Shown: positions 16,388 through 24,754, counted from the stretch's first letter. The stretch is DNA of 64,000 nt from Chryseobacterium sediminis (GCF_008386505.1 NZ_VUNZ01000003.1:124001-188000), one strand, 5' to 3'. Numbers and translations are program-made. The notes: generated from the letters alone by a model not told the origin.

Positions 16388-17254
16388 ATGCTCTCTAACT
16401 CTCCAACCCACAAACCCTCCAAGGTTCCAACTTACTCAATCAATTGTAACGGCCGTTTAGTACAGCTTGATACGCCAAAGATCATGGGAATCCTCAATCT
16501 GACACCGGATTCTTTCTCTGACGGCGGGAAATTCAATACCGAAAAAGCAGCTCTGGAGCATGCCGAAAAACTATTGAAAGAAGGTGCGGAAATACTGGAT
16601 ATCGGACCTCAGTCTACACGTCCTAACGCTGAGTTTCTAAGTGCCGAGGAAGAGATAAGCAGAATCGGAAATATTATTTCTCTGATTAAAAAAGAATTTC
16701 CGGAAGCCTTGATTTCCCTTGATACCTTTTATGCAGCAACAGTAAAGTTTGGTTTCAATGAAGGAATTGATCTGATTAATGATATTTCAGGTGGTCAATA
16801 TGATGCAGAAATGTTTGATGCAGCAGCTGAAACGAAACTTCCTTACATTTTGATGCATGTGAATCCTTCTTATGATACCATGCATGATAAGATCAGATTT
16901 GAAGATATAACAGTAGAAGTTAACAGATATTTTTCCCAAAAAACAAAAGAACTTTTAGAAAAAGGAGTAAATGATATTATCCTTGATCCCGGTTTTGGAT
17001 TCGGGAAAACAGTAGAAGATCAGATGAAAATGATTCATGAGGTTGACTATCTCGGATTTGGAAGGTTTCCTTTGTTAATCGGTATTTCCAGGAAGTCGTT
17101 TATTTACAAACCGCTGGGGAAATCACCTTTGGATATCAATGAAGAAACACAGAAACTGCATAGGAAAGTTTTGGAACAGGGAGCAAAGATTTTAAGGGTT
17201 CATGATGTGGCTCAGGCAAAGGAAACGCTTATTGATTTTTTACGAAAAAAATAA
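16388..17254 (+). CDS. folP: Dihydropteroate synthase
   Basis: FolP condenses p-aminobenzoate with dihydropterin pyrophosphate in folate synthesis and is the sulfonamide target. The TIM barrel begins at about residue 30: MGILNLTPDSFSDGGKF, then DIGPQSTRPNA, LINDISGG, ILDPGFGFGK and LIGISRKSF. The protein is 288 aa. The first ~17 residues (rich in Ser, Pro, Thr, Lys) lie outside the family core and are encoded by sequence resembling the intergenic repeat phrases. No later in-frame ATG exists before the barrel, so the start at 16388 is retained. Confidence 0.96.
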   Translation: MLSNSPTHKPSKVPTYSINCNGRLVQLDTPKIMGILNLTPDSFSDGGKFNTEKAALEHAEKLLKEGAEILDIGPQSTRPNAEFLSAEEEISRIGNIISLIKKEFPEALISLDTFYAATVKFGFNEGIDLINDISGGQYDAEMFDAAAETKLPYILMHVNPSYDTMHDKIRFEDITVEVNRYFSQKTKELLEKGVNDIILDPGFGFGKTVEDQMKMIHEVDYLGFGRFPLLIGISRKSFIYKPLGKSPLDINEETQKLHRKVLEQGAKILRVHDVAQAKETLIDFLRKK

Positions 17255-17270
17255 AAAGTGCGAAAAAAAC

Positions 17271-17300
17271 TTGTGAGTAATTAAAAAGTTTATACATTTG
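17271..17300 (+). promoter_or_regulatory. Promoter of the ilv leader/operon
   Basis: TTG at 17271-17273, a 19-base spacer and TACATTTG at 17293-17300 fit the Bacteroidetes sigma consensus (TTTG/TTG, about 19 bases, TAnnTTTG). If the -7 box is centred seven bases before the start site, transcription begins at about 17304, one base before the first leader ATG. Confidence 0.65.
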
Positions 17301-17304
17301 CAGT

Positions 17305-17388
17305 ATGAATTTTACGAATCAGAAAAATATTATTGTCATTTCTATTATTGCTGCTGTCATTAACAGCAGGAAGGAAGCGGCATTTTAA
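17305..17388 (+). CDS. ilv operon leader peptide 1 (27 aa, Ile/Val-rich)
   Basis: A 27-codon ORF beginning MNFTNQKN, with codons 9-19 reading I-I-V-I-S-I-I-A-A-V-I. It contains six Ile and two Val codons but no Leu. It lies directly behind the promoter and ends 27 bases before a perfect terminator stem. This is the structure of an attenuator leader peptide: slow translation when Ile-tRNA or Val-tRNA is uncharged would leave the ribosome stalled on codons 9-19. A self-complementary segment (17351-17357 with 17363-17369) falls over codons 16-22 and may act as the pause hairpin. Too short for routine annotation; identified from context. Confidence 0.82.
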   Translation: MNFTNQKNIIVISIIAAVINSRKEAAF

Positions 17389-17424
17389 ATAGATTTTAAT
17401 TTAAATTATATATAGAACCGTTTC
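17374..17424 (+). promoter_or_regulatory. Candidate antiterminator of attenuator 1
   Basis: GAAGCGG at 17374-17380, in the last codons of leader 1, can pair with CCGTTTC at 17418-17424, the 5' arm of the terminator (seven pairs, one G-U). A ribosome reaching the stop codon would cover the first strand and allow termination; one stalled on the Ile/Val run would leave it free. Confidence 0.55.
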
Positions 17425-17446
17425 AAATTATGAAACGGTTTTTTTT
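17416..17446 (+). terminator. Attenuator 1 terminator
   Basis: A perfect ten-base-pair stem (AACCGTTTCA / TGAAACGGTT), five-base loop AATTA and a T-run. It lies between leader peptides 1 and 2 with no gene of normal size upstream of it in the transcript, so it must be a conditional terminator or the leader would be a dead end. Confidence 0.88.
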
Positions 17447-17469
17447 GTTTTAATTTTTATAGTAAAAAT

Positions 17470-17532
17470 ATGTATCAGTTATTATCAGTATCAGTAATTA
17501 TTATCGTCATTATTATTCCCTTGCGTCTGTGA
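17470..17532 (+). CDS. ilv operon leader peptide 2 (20 aa, Leu/Ile/Val-rich)
   Basis: A 20-codon ORF reading MYQLLSVSVIIIVIIIPLRL: six Ile, three Val and four Leu codons out of 20. It starts 24 bases after the attenuator 1 T-run and its stop codon lies 30 bases before a second terminator. The composition recalls the ilvL leader of enterobacteria, which also ends its Ile/Val run with proline. Together with leader 1 it makes a tandem arrangement. Very short, but the density of branched-chain codons is far above chance and the placement is exact. Confidence 0.85.
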   Translation: MYQLLSVSVIIIVIIIPLRL

Positions 17533-17575
17533 GAAGGAAGATGTATGACTGTACATATATTGAGCCCTCTCACAG
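17527..17575 (+). promoter_or_regulatory. Candidate antiterminator of attenuator 2
   Basis: CTGTGAGA at 17527-17534 includes the stop codon of leader 2 and is perfectly complementary over eight bases to TCTCACAG at 17568-17575, which contains most of the 5' arm and the loop of the second terminator. The two pairings exclude each other, the hallmark of a translation-coupled attenuator. Confidence 0.7.
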
Positions 17576-17594
17576 CGTGAGAGGGCTTTTTTTA
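17563..17594 (+). terminator. Attenuator 2 terminator
   Basis: An 11-base-pair stem (AGCCCTCTCAC / GTGAGAGGGCT) with a three-base AGC loop and a run of T. It is GC-rich and stronger than attenuator 1. It lies 35 bases before the ilvE start codon. Confidence 0.9.
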
Positions 17595-17628
17595 TTCCCT
17601 TTTGTTAATTTTTATAAACCTCTATAAC

Positions 17629-18501
17629 ATGTATTACAACGACGACACGACCATCTATTTTGACGGAAAATTTATGAAAGCGAAAGATGCCGGAACAGAT
17701 CTCTATGGACAATCACTTCACTATGGTTACTCTGTTTTTGAAGGAATTAAATCCTACAGCACAGATCACGGAACCCAGATTTTCAAAGCAAAAGAACATT
17801 ACGAAAGACTAAAAAGATCAGCTGAATTGATGCACATTCCCTTCGATTATTCCGTGAACCAGCTTACAGAACTTACTTATGAACTTCTGGATCGTAATGG
17901 CTTTACTGATGCTTATATCCGTCCGTTGGTAACGTGTTCACCCAATATGTCACTTTCAAAAGGTCAAAAATCTTACTTATCTCTTCTTGCCTGGGAATGG
18001 AATAACGGCTATCTGGCAGATAAAATGAAAATCATGACGTCCCCTTTTCAACGTCCAAATCCTAAGGCATTTAAAGTGGAAGCCAAAGTAGGAGGGCATT
18101 ATGTAAACTCAATATTGGCCTGTCAGGATGCCAAAGACAAAGGGTATGATGAAGCGTTGGTTTTGGATGAAAACGGAAACGTTGCCGAGAGTTCCGGAGC
18201 CAATGTTTTCTACGAAAAAGACGGAACTTTATTTACTCCGGGCAAAGGAAGTATTCTTCCGGGAATCACAAGGCAAACGGTTTTTGAAATCTGTGAGGAG
18301 CTTGATATTCCGGTTAAAGAATCCTTTTTCAAACCTGAAGAAATGCGCGGTGCAGATGCTGGTTTTTTCTGTGGTACAGCAGCGGAAATAGTTGCCTTGG
18401 ATTCCCTTGATGATGTCCCTTTCACCAAAAACTGGGAAAACACTGCAAGTGGAAGAGTACAGCAGGCATATTTGAAATTGGTAAGAGTTCTGTCATTGTA
18501 G
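17629..18501 (+). CDS. ilvE: Branched-chain amino acid aminotransferase
   Basis: PLP fold-type IV transaminase that makes Val, Ile and Leu from their 2-keto acids with glutamate. The protein is 290 aa from the ATG at 17629; an in-frame TTG at 17602 lies just after the terminator and is less likely. Signatures: GYSVFEGIKSY near residue 35, the PLP Lys in VEAKVGGHYVNS (about residue 150), and DENGNVAESSGANVF. It is the first structural gene behind the tandem attenuators, unusual in that the last step of the pathway is encoded first. Confidence 0.96.
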   Translation: MYYNDDTTIYFDGKFMKAKDAGTDLYGQSLHYGYSVFEGIKSYSTDHGTQIFKAKEHYERLKRSAELMHIPFDYSVNQLTELTYELLDRNGFTDAYIRPLVTCSPNMSLSKGQKSYLSLLAWEWNNGYLADKMKIMTSPFQRPNPKAFKVEAKVGGHYVNSILACQDAKDKGYDEALVLDENGNVAESSGANVFYEKDGTLFTPGKGSILPGITRQTVFEICEELDIPVKESFFKPEEMRGADAGFFCGTAAEIVALDSLDDVPFTKNWENTASGRVQQAYLKLVRVLSL

Positions 18502-18581
18502 ATTTTTAGAATTTAAATAATTAATTATCAGTTAAATACATCTGTTTTTCAAACAATTGAATATTGTAGTTTTTATAAAAA

Positions 18582-18662
18582 ATGAAAATGAAAAGAATCT
18601 TACAAGATGTAGTTTTGGATCGGAATTTAGTAAAGAACTCCTTTTTTAAGAAAGGAAAATAA
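18582..18662 (+). CDS. Possible 26-aa ORF between ilvE and ilvD
   Basis: In the 167-base gap between ilvE and ilvD a short ORF starts MKMKRILQDVVLDRNLV and ends six bases before the ilvD ATG. It has one Ile, three Leu and three Val codons, not a convincing run, and no terminator follows it. It may be translated for coupling into ilvD, or be chance. The rest of the gap is AT-rich without clear structure. Confidence 0.25.
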   Translation: MKMKRILQDVVLDRNLVKNSFFKKGK

Positions 18663-18668
18663 TAGAAA

Positions 18669-20363
18669 ATGCGGAAAAGTATGTTAAATAAATATTCAAA
18701 AACTTTCACACAAAACAATGAACAGCCTGCAGCCAAAGCAATGTTGTACGGGATAGGTTTTACGGAAGAAGATATGCAAAAAGCTCAGATTGGGATTGCT
18801 AGTATGGGTTATGATGGAAATACCTGCAATATGCATTTGAATGATCTGGCTCAGGTTGTAAAAAAGGGAACATGGAATCATGGGTTAGCCGGATTAATTT
18901 TTAACACAATTGGCGTAAGTGACGGAATGAGCAACGGAACAGACGGAATGCGCTATTCACTGGTGAGCCGTGATGTAATTGCAGACAGTATTGAAGCCAT
19001 CTGTGGAGCCCAATACTACGACGGATTAATCGCATTGCCAGGCTGCGACAAAAATATGCCAGGAACTATTATCGCAATGGGAAGACTAGACAGGCCATCT
19101 ATCATGGTGTATGGAGGAACTATTGCTCCCGGCTGCTACAAAGGAGAACAGCTTAATATCGTTTCTGCATTTGAAGCGTTGGGAAAAAAGATTGCTGGAG
19201 AAATCACAGAGGAAGATTTTGATGGAGTGGTGAAAAATTCCTGTCCGGGAGCCGGAGCATGTGGAGGAATGTATACTGCCAATACCATGGCTTCCGCCAT
19301 AGAAGCACTAGGAATGAGTCTTCCGTATTCCTCCTCAAATCCTGCTTTAAGCAAAGAAAAACAGGAAGAATGCCATGAAGCAGGAAGATATCTGAAAATA
19401 TTACTGGAAAAAGACATCAAACCTTCAGATATCATGACCCGGAAAGCGTTTGAAAATGCCCTTCGTATGATTGTTATTCTGGGAGGAAGTACCAATGCGG
19501 TTCTGCATTTCATAGCTATGGCAAAAAGTGTAGGAGTACCTCTGGATCAGGATGATTTTCAAAAGATGAGTGATTGCACTCCTGTACTGGCAGACCTTAA
19601 ACCAAGCGGAAAGTATCTGATGCAGGACCTGTATGAACACGGAGGAATACCATCAGTAATGAAATATCTTTTAAAAGAGGGATTATTACATGGAGACTGC
19701 TTAACGGTAACCGGAAAAACATTAGCCGAAAATTTAGAAAATGTTCCCGATCTGGATTTTAATACACAGAAAATCATAAAACCTCTTTCAGAACCTGTAA
19801 AAGCTACCGGACATCTGAGAATACTGTACGGAAACCTTGCTGAAAAAGGAAGCGTGGCGAAAATCACAGGAAAAGAAGGCGAACGTTTCGTAGGGAAAGC
19901 CCGTGTATTTGATGGTGAAAAAAATTTGATCAGAGGAATTCAGGATGGAACCGTACAACATGGTGATGTCATTGTCATCCGAAATGAAGGCCCGAAAGGA
20001 GCCCCTGGAATGCCGGAAATGCTGAAACCTACAAGTGCGCTGATTGGAGCAGGTCTGGGAAACAGTGTTGCTTTAATTACGGACGGCAGATTTAGCGGAG
20101 GAACCCATGGTTTTGTAGTGGGACATATTACTCCGGAAGCTCACGAAGGAGGTCTGATAGCCTTTGTAAACGATAATGACCTGATTGAAATAGACGCGGT
20201 AAACAATACCATACAGCTCAAAGTTTCAGATGAAGAAATTGAAAGAAGAAAAAAAGACTGGCAAAAACCAGCTCTTAAAGTACAGAAAGGACTGCTTTAT
20301 AAATATGCATTAACAGTATCATCGGCTGCTGAAGGCTGTGTAACGGACGAAATCACTCAATAA
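18669..20363 (+). CDS. ilvD: Dihydroxy-acid dehydratase
   Basis: Fe-S enzyme dehydrating 2,3-dihydroxy-isovalerate and its homologue to the keto acids used by IlvE. At 564 aa it has normal length. Conserved cluster cysteines are in GCDKNMPGT (about 123), [12 protein letters not shown] (about 195) and the family motifs [15 protein letters not shown] and [15 protein letters not shown] are present. A second ATG four codons in is an equally good start. The ilvB gene begins six bases after its stop. Confidence 0.97.
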   Translation: MRKSMLNKYSKTFTQNNEQPAAKAMLYGIGFTEEDMQKAQIGIASMGYDGNTCNMHLNDLAQVVKKGTWNHGLAGLIFNTIGVSDGMSNGTDGMRYSLVSRDVIADSIEAICGAQYYDGLIALPGCDKNMPGTIIAMGRLDRPSIMVYGGTIAPGCYKGEQLNIVSAFEALGKKIAGEITEEDFDGVVKNSCPGAGACGGMYTANTMASAIEALGMSLPYSSSNPALSKEKQEECHEAGRYLKILLEKDIKPSDIMTRKAFENALRMIVILGGSTNAVLHFIAMAKSVGVPLDQDDFQKMSDCTPVLADLKPSGKYLMQDLYEHGGIPSVMKYLLKEGLLHGDCLTVTGKTLAENLENVPDLDFNTQKIIKPLSEPVKATGHLRILYGNLAEKGSVAKITGKEGERFVGKARVFDGEKNLIRGIQDGTVQHGDVIVIRNEGPKGAPGMPEMLKPTSALIGAGLGNSVALITDGRFSGGTHGFVVGHITPEAHEGGLIAFVNDNDLIEIDAVNNTIQLKVSDEEIERRKKDWQKPALKVQKGLLYKYALTVSSAAEGCVTDEITQ

Positions 20364-20369
20364 AAGTAT

Positions 20370-22094
20370 ATGGAAAACCCGAATTTATCTACAGAAATAC
20401 AACTTAGCGGTAGCCGCATCATTCTTGAAGCTTTTCTTCAGGAAGGTGTGAAAACAGTTTTCGGATATCCTGGTGGGGCTATTATTCCTATTTATGATGC
20501 CCTTTATGACTATCGGGAGACACTGAAACATATTTTGGTACGTCATGAGCAGGCAGCAGTACATGCAGCACAAGGTTTGGCAAGAGTATCAGGAGATGTC
20601 GGTGTTGTACTGGCAACCAGCGGTCCCGGAGCAACCAATCTTGTTACAGGATTAGCAGATGCTCTGTTAGACAATACGCCTTTGGTTTGCATTACAGGAC
20701 AGGTTTTTGAACATCTTCTGGGAACCGATGCCTTTCAGGAAATAGATGTAATGAATGTTACAAGCCCTGTTACCAAATGGAATTATCAGGTTACCGATGC
20801 CAATGAGCTTCCCGAAGTACTGGCAAAAGCATTCTACATTGCAAAATCAGGCCGTCCGGGTCCTGTATTGATTGATGTTACTAAAAATGCCCAGTTGCAG
20901 TCTGTTGATTATAAAGGATATTCTCCATGTCATTCATTGAGAAGTTATAAACCAAATCCTGATCCATGTTTTGAAAGTATTGAAAAAGCAGCACTACTGA
21001 TTAATGAGGCAGAAAGACCATTTATTATTGCCGGACAGGGGATTATGTTGGGAAAAGCTGAAAAAGAATTTTTAGAGTTTGCCGAAAAATCAGGAATTCC
21101 GGTGGCATGGACGGTTTTAGGAATGAGCGCTATTCCTACCGATCATTCACAAGCCGTGGGGATGGTGGGGATGCACGGAAACTATGGACCCAATATATTA
21201 ACCAACGAATGTGATGTTTTGATTGCTGTCGGAATGCGCTTCGATGACCGTGTGACAGGCAGGTTGGATCAGTATGCGAAACAGGCGAAAATCATTCATC
21301 TGGATATAGATAAGGCAGAGATTAATAAAAATGTAATAGTGGATGTTCCGGTTCTTGGAAACTGTAAACATACACTTCCATTCCTTACAAAATGGATTAC
21401 AAAAAGAGAATATCCGGAATGGCATGAAAAATTTAAAAACTGTCATGAAATTGAAAGTATCAACCTCATCAATAGTGAGTTGTATCCCGAAGAAGGAGAA
21501 ATTACAATGGGAGAAGTTATCCGTTATCTGAATGAGATGACAGCAGGGGAGGCGGTAATTGTAACAGATGTGGGACAGCATCAGATGGCAACATGCCGTT
21601 ATTCTAAATTTAAGAATTCCCGTACCAATGTAACAAGTGGCGGATTGGGAACCATGGGATTTTGTCTTCCTGCAGCAATAGGAGCATCCTATGCAGAAAC
21701 TGGCCGTCCTGTAATTGCTGTCATGGGAGATGGAGGGGCTCAAATGAATATTCAGGAATTGGGAACTATTATGCAGTATCATCCGGAGGTCAAAATTTTA
21801 ATCCTTAATAACTGCTATCTGGGAATGGTAAGACAGTGGCAGGAATTGTTTCATCAGGAAAGATATTCCTCAGTGGATATTCAGAGTCCTGACTTTGTTC
21901 AGGTGGCAAAAGGATATAATATTCCGGGCAGCAGGGTTACTGAAAGAGAAGAATTGAAATGGGCACTTCGGGAAATGCTTGATCACAAAGGATCTTTTCT
22001 TCTTGAAGTGATGACAGGAAAAGAACACAACGTATTCCCAATGATTCCTCAGGGGAAAAGTGTTTCTGAAATTGTATTAAATAATAAAGGTTAA
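20370..22094 (+). CDS. ilvB: Acetolactate synthase, large (catalytic) subunit
   Basis: ThDP/FAD enzyme for the first common step of Val/Ile synthesis (acetolactate and acetohydroxybutyrate). The 574-aa protein shows the ThDP catalytic Glu in RHEQAAVHAAQGLAR (about residue 55), the central FAD-binding domain and the C-terminal ThDP-binding motif GDGGAQMNIQELGTI ending in NN (about 456-485). The regulatory subunit ilvN follows after ten bases. The alternative of a catabolic acetolactate synthase (AlsS) is excluded by the operon context. Confidence 0.97.
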   Translation: MENPNLSTEIQLSGSRIILEAFLQEGVKTVFGYPGGAIIPIYDALYDYRETLKHILVRHEQAAVHAAQGLARVSGDVGVVLATSGPGATNLVTGLADALLDNTPLVCITGQVFEHLLGTDAFQEIDVMNVTSPVTKWNYQVTDANELPEVLAKAFYIAKSGRPGPVLIDVTKNAQLQSVDYKGYSPCHSLRSYKPNPDPCFESIEKAALLINEAERPFIIAGQGIMLGKAEKEFLEFAEKSGIPVAWTVLGMSAIPTDHSQAVGMVGMHGNYGPNILTNECDVLIAVGMRFDDRVTGRLDQYAKQAKIIHLDIDKAEINKNVIVDVPVLGNCKHTLPFLTKWITKREYPEWHEKFKNCHEIESINLINSELYPEEGEITMGEVIRYLNEMTAGEAVIVTDVGQHQMATCRYSKFKNSRTNVTSGGLGTMGFCLPAAIGASYAETGRPVIAVMGDGGAQMNIQELGTIMQYHPEVKILILNNCYLGMVRQWQELFHQERYSSVDIQSPDFVQVAKGYNIPGSRVTEREELKWALREMLDHKGSFLLEVMTGKEHNVFPMIPQGKSVSEIVLNNKG

Positions 22095-22104
22095 AAATAA
22101 AAAG

Positions 22105-22386
22105 ATGAAAACAGATCATAAAGAATATACCATTACGGCGTATACAGAAGATTATTTAGGATTGATAGGACGGATCAATGCTATTTTTTCAAGAAGAAGA
22201 ATTTCTATGGTGACCTTCAATGTAGGTCCTTCGGAAATGGAAAAAGTAAAGAAGTTTGTTATTGTGATCAGGGAAACAGAGGATTCCGTTCAGAAGATCA
22301 GCAGACAAATGGAAAAACAGGTAGATGTTTTGGAAGTACATTATCACAGAAATCCATACCTGACGGCAGTAGAATATGCCAGTTAA
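22105..22386 (+). CDS. ilvN: Acetolactate synthase, short regulatory subunit (ACT domain only)
   Basis: The 93-aa protein contains a single ACT domain (about 7-80): TITAYTEDYLGLIGRINAIFSRRRI, then FVIVIRETED. ACT domains of this subunit bind valine for feedback inhibition and stabilise IlvB. Many bacterial and flavobacterial IlvN/IlvH proteins are 160-190 aa with a second C-terminal domain. Here the stop follows directly after the first domain, and no remnant of the second is seen in the 47 bases before ilvC. The result is closer in size to enteric IlvM. Confidence 0.9.
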   Translation: MKTDHKEYTITAYTEDYLGLIGRINAIFSRRRISMVTFNVGPSEMEKVKKFVIVIRETEDSVQKISRQMEKQVDVLEVHYHRNPYLTAVEYAS

Positions 22387-22433
22387 ACATAAAAATTAAA
22401 CATCATAATCAATAATTATAAAATCAAAAAAAA

Positions 22434-23480
22434 ATGGCAAAATTGAATTTTGGAGGAGTAGAAGAGAACGTAGTAACGAGAGAAGAATTTCCGTTGGAAA
22501 AAGCTCAGGAAGTATTAAAAAATGAAGTTGTAGCAGTAATTGGATATGGCGTACAGGGACCCGGACAGGCTTTGAACCAGAAAGATAACGGAATTAACGT
22601 CATCGTAGGACAAAGAAAGAACTCCAAATCATGGGATAAGGCATTAGCAGACGGATTTGTACCGGGAGAAACTTTATTTGAAATCGAAGAAGCACTAGAA
22701 AAAGGAACCATTATCTGCTACCTTCTGAGTGATGCAGCACAAATCGAATACTGGCCAAAAGTAAAACAGCATCTTACCCCAGGAAAAGCTTTGTATTTCT
22801 CTCATGGTTTCGGAATCACCTTCAGCGAACGCACAGGAATTGTTCCTCCAGCTGATGTGGATGTATTTCTGGTAGCACCAAAAGGTTCAGGAACCTCATT
22901 GAGAAGAATGTTTCTCCAAGACAGAGGTTTGAACAGCAGTTTTGCCGTTTATCAGGATGCAACAGGAAAAGCAAGAGAAAGAGTAACCGCGTTGGGAATT
23001 GCAATAGGAAGCGGATATCTGTTTGAAACAGACTTTAAAAAAGAAGTATACAGCGACCTTGCCGGAGAAAGAGGAACATTGATGGGAGCTGTACAGGGAA
23101 TATTTGCCGCTCAGTATGATGTATTGAGAAAAAACGGACACAGCCCTTCGGAAGCCTTTAACGAAACCGTAGAAGAATTAACTCAGTCATTAATGCCTTT
23201 AGTTGCAGAAAACGGGATGGACTGGATGTACGCCAACTGCAGTACCACCGCTCAAAGAGGGGCATTGGACTGGTGGAAGCGTTTCAGAGATGCTACTTCA
23301 CCTTTGTTTGAAGAGTTGTATGACAATGTAGCCAAAGGAAACGAAGCACAACGATCCATTGATAGCAACAGCAAACCGGATTATCGTGAAAAATTAGAAG
23401 CTGAACTTACCGAGCTGAGAGAAAGCGAAATGTGGAAAGCAGGTAAAACAGTACGTAGTCTGCGACCTGAAAATAATTAA
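22434..23480 (+). CDS. ilvC: Ketol-acid reductoisomerase, class I
   Basis: NADPH- and Mg-dependent isomerisation and reduction of acetolactate to dihydroxy-isovalerate. The 348-aa protein has the Rossmann motif GYGVQGPGQALN near residue 38; an Arg/Lys/Ser-rich loop (GQRKNSKSW) follows and is typical for NADPH preference. The knotted C-terminal domain holds the metal ligands (SDLAGERGTLMGAV, about 203; ENGMDWMYANCSTTAQRGALDWW). The single C-terminal domain length places it in class I. Confidence 0.96.
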   Translation: MAKLNFGGVEENVVTREEFPLEKAQEVLKNEVVAVIGYGVQGPGQALNQKDNGINVIVGQRKNSKSWDKALADGFVPGETLFEIEEALEKGTIICYLLSDAAQIEYWPKVKQHLTPGKALYFSHGFGITFSERTGIVPPADVDVFLVAPKGSGTSLRRMFLQDRGLNSSFAVYQDATGKARERVTALGIAIGSGYLFETDFKKEVYSDLAGERGTLMGAVQGIFAAQYDVLRKNGHSPSEAFNETVEELTQSLMPLVAENGMDWMYANCSTTAQRGALDWWKRFRDATSPLFEELYDNVAKGNEAQRSIDSNSKPDYREKLEAELTELRESEMWKAGKTVRSLRPENN

Positions 23481-23491
23481 TACTTAAACAG

Positions 23492-24754
23492 ATGATGAAA
23501 GAGGGAATAAGTTCCTCCGTTTTGGAGAATGTCTATAAAGCGGAGGAGCGATTAAAAAATGTAGTGGTAAAAACACCTTTGGCGGTCAACAATAATTTGT
23601 CCGCCATTTATGAAGCGAATATCCGTTTCAAAAGAGAAGACCTTCAAAGAGTAAGATCCTATAAAATCAGAGGAGCCTACAACAAAATGGCAACCATGTC
23701 TGAGAGCGAACTTTCAAAAGGAGTGGTTTGTGCCAGTGCCGGAAATCATGCACAGGGAGTTGCTTTTGCCTGCCATGCAATGAAAGTGAAAGGGACTATT
23801 TTTATGCCTTTACCTACACCTGGACAAAAATTAGAGCAGGTGAAAATGTTTGGAGGAGAATATATTGATGTTATTTTGTTCGGAGATACGTTTGATGCAG
23901 CCAAAGATGCTGCGCTGAGGTTTAGCAAAGACAATCACAGTGCATTTATTCACCCTTTTGACGATCCGGCAATTATTGAAGGACAGGCTACAACAGCACT
24001 CGAAATTCTGGAGCAGGCTGAAGGTATTGTCGATTATCTTTTTGTTCCGATAGGCGGTGGCGGACTGGCGGCAGGAATCTGTACAGTATTTCAACATTTG
24101 TCTCCTCAAACAAAGATTATTGGGGTAGAGCCTTCTGCCGCTGCAAGTATGAAAAAAGCACTGGAGAAAGGAAAGCCGGTACTTCTTGAAAAGATAAGCC
24201 GTTTTGTAGATGGAGCTGCAGTACAGCAAGTGGGAGATATTACTTTTGATCGCTGTAAAAATATCCTGCACGATATGGCTACAGTAGAGGAAGGCGTAGT
24301 CTGCGAGACCATTTTGTCATTGTATAATAAAGATGCTATCGTGGTAGAACCTGCGGGAGCCCTTTCGGTGGCTGCATTGGAAAAATACAGAGAGGAAATA
24401 AAAGGTAAAAATGTAGTATGTATCATCAGCGGAAGCAATAATGATATCACCCGTATGGAAGAAATCAAAGAAAAAGCGTTGCTTTATGCAGGATTAAAAC
24501 ACTATTTCCTGGTCAGATTTCCACAACGTCCGGGTGCATTGAAAACTTTTGTAATGGATGTATTGGGACCTGATGACGATATTACTTATTTCGAGTACAC
24601 CCAGAAAAATTCAAAAGAAAAAGGAATTGCAGTCGTAGGAATTGCTTTAAAACAAAACAAAGACTTCACTCCATTGATTGATAAGATGAAACAACACGAC
24701 TTTTTTGTCAACTATCTGAACAATGATCCATCGCTGATGAATTTACTTATTTAA
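23492..24754 (+). CDS. ilvA: Threonine dehydratase (biosynthetic)
   Basis: PLP enzyme converting threonine to 2-oxobutyrate, the entry to isoleucine synthesis. The 420-aa protein has the PLP Lys in RVRSYKIRGAYNKM (about residue 58), the phosphate loop in PIGGGGLAAGI and a C-terminal regulatory ACT-like domain (about 330-420) beginning LKHYFLVRFPQRPGALKTF. This is the shorter form with one regulatory domain. It is the last gene of the operon, 11 bases after ilvC. Confidence 0.95.
   Translation: MMKEGISSSVLENVYKAEERLKNVVVKTPLAVNNNLSAIYEANIRFKREDLQRVRSYKIRGAYNKMATMSESELSKGVVCASAGNHAQGVAFACHAMKVKGTIFMPLPTPGQKLEQVKMFGGEYIDVILFGDTFDAAKDAALRFSKDNHSAFIHPFDDPAIIEGQATTALEILEQAEGIVDYLFVPIGGGGLAAGICTVFQHLSPQTKIIGVEPSAAASMKKALEKGKPVLLEKISRFVDGAAVQQVGDITFDRCKNILHDMATVEEGVVCETILSLYNKDAIVVEPAGALSVAALEKYREEIKGKNVVCIISGSNNDITRMEEIKEKALLYAGLKHYFLVRFPQRPGALKTFVMDVLGPDDDITYFEYTQKNSKEKGIAVVGIALKQNKDFTPLIDKMKQHDFFVNYLNNDPSLMNLLI

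Noticed and set aside
18582-18668. Third attenuator leader before ilvD
   Set aside because: No branched-chain codon run and no terminator downstream; kept only as a low-confidence ORF.
21198-21782. 194-codon ORF opposite ilvB
   Set aside because: Antisense shadow; Cys/His-rich composition is explained by the ilvB codons read in reverse.
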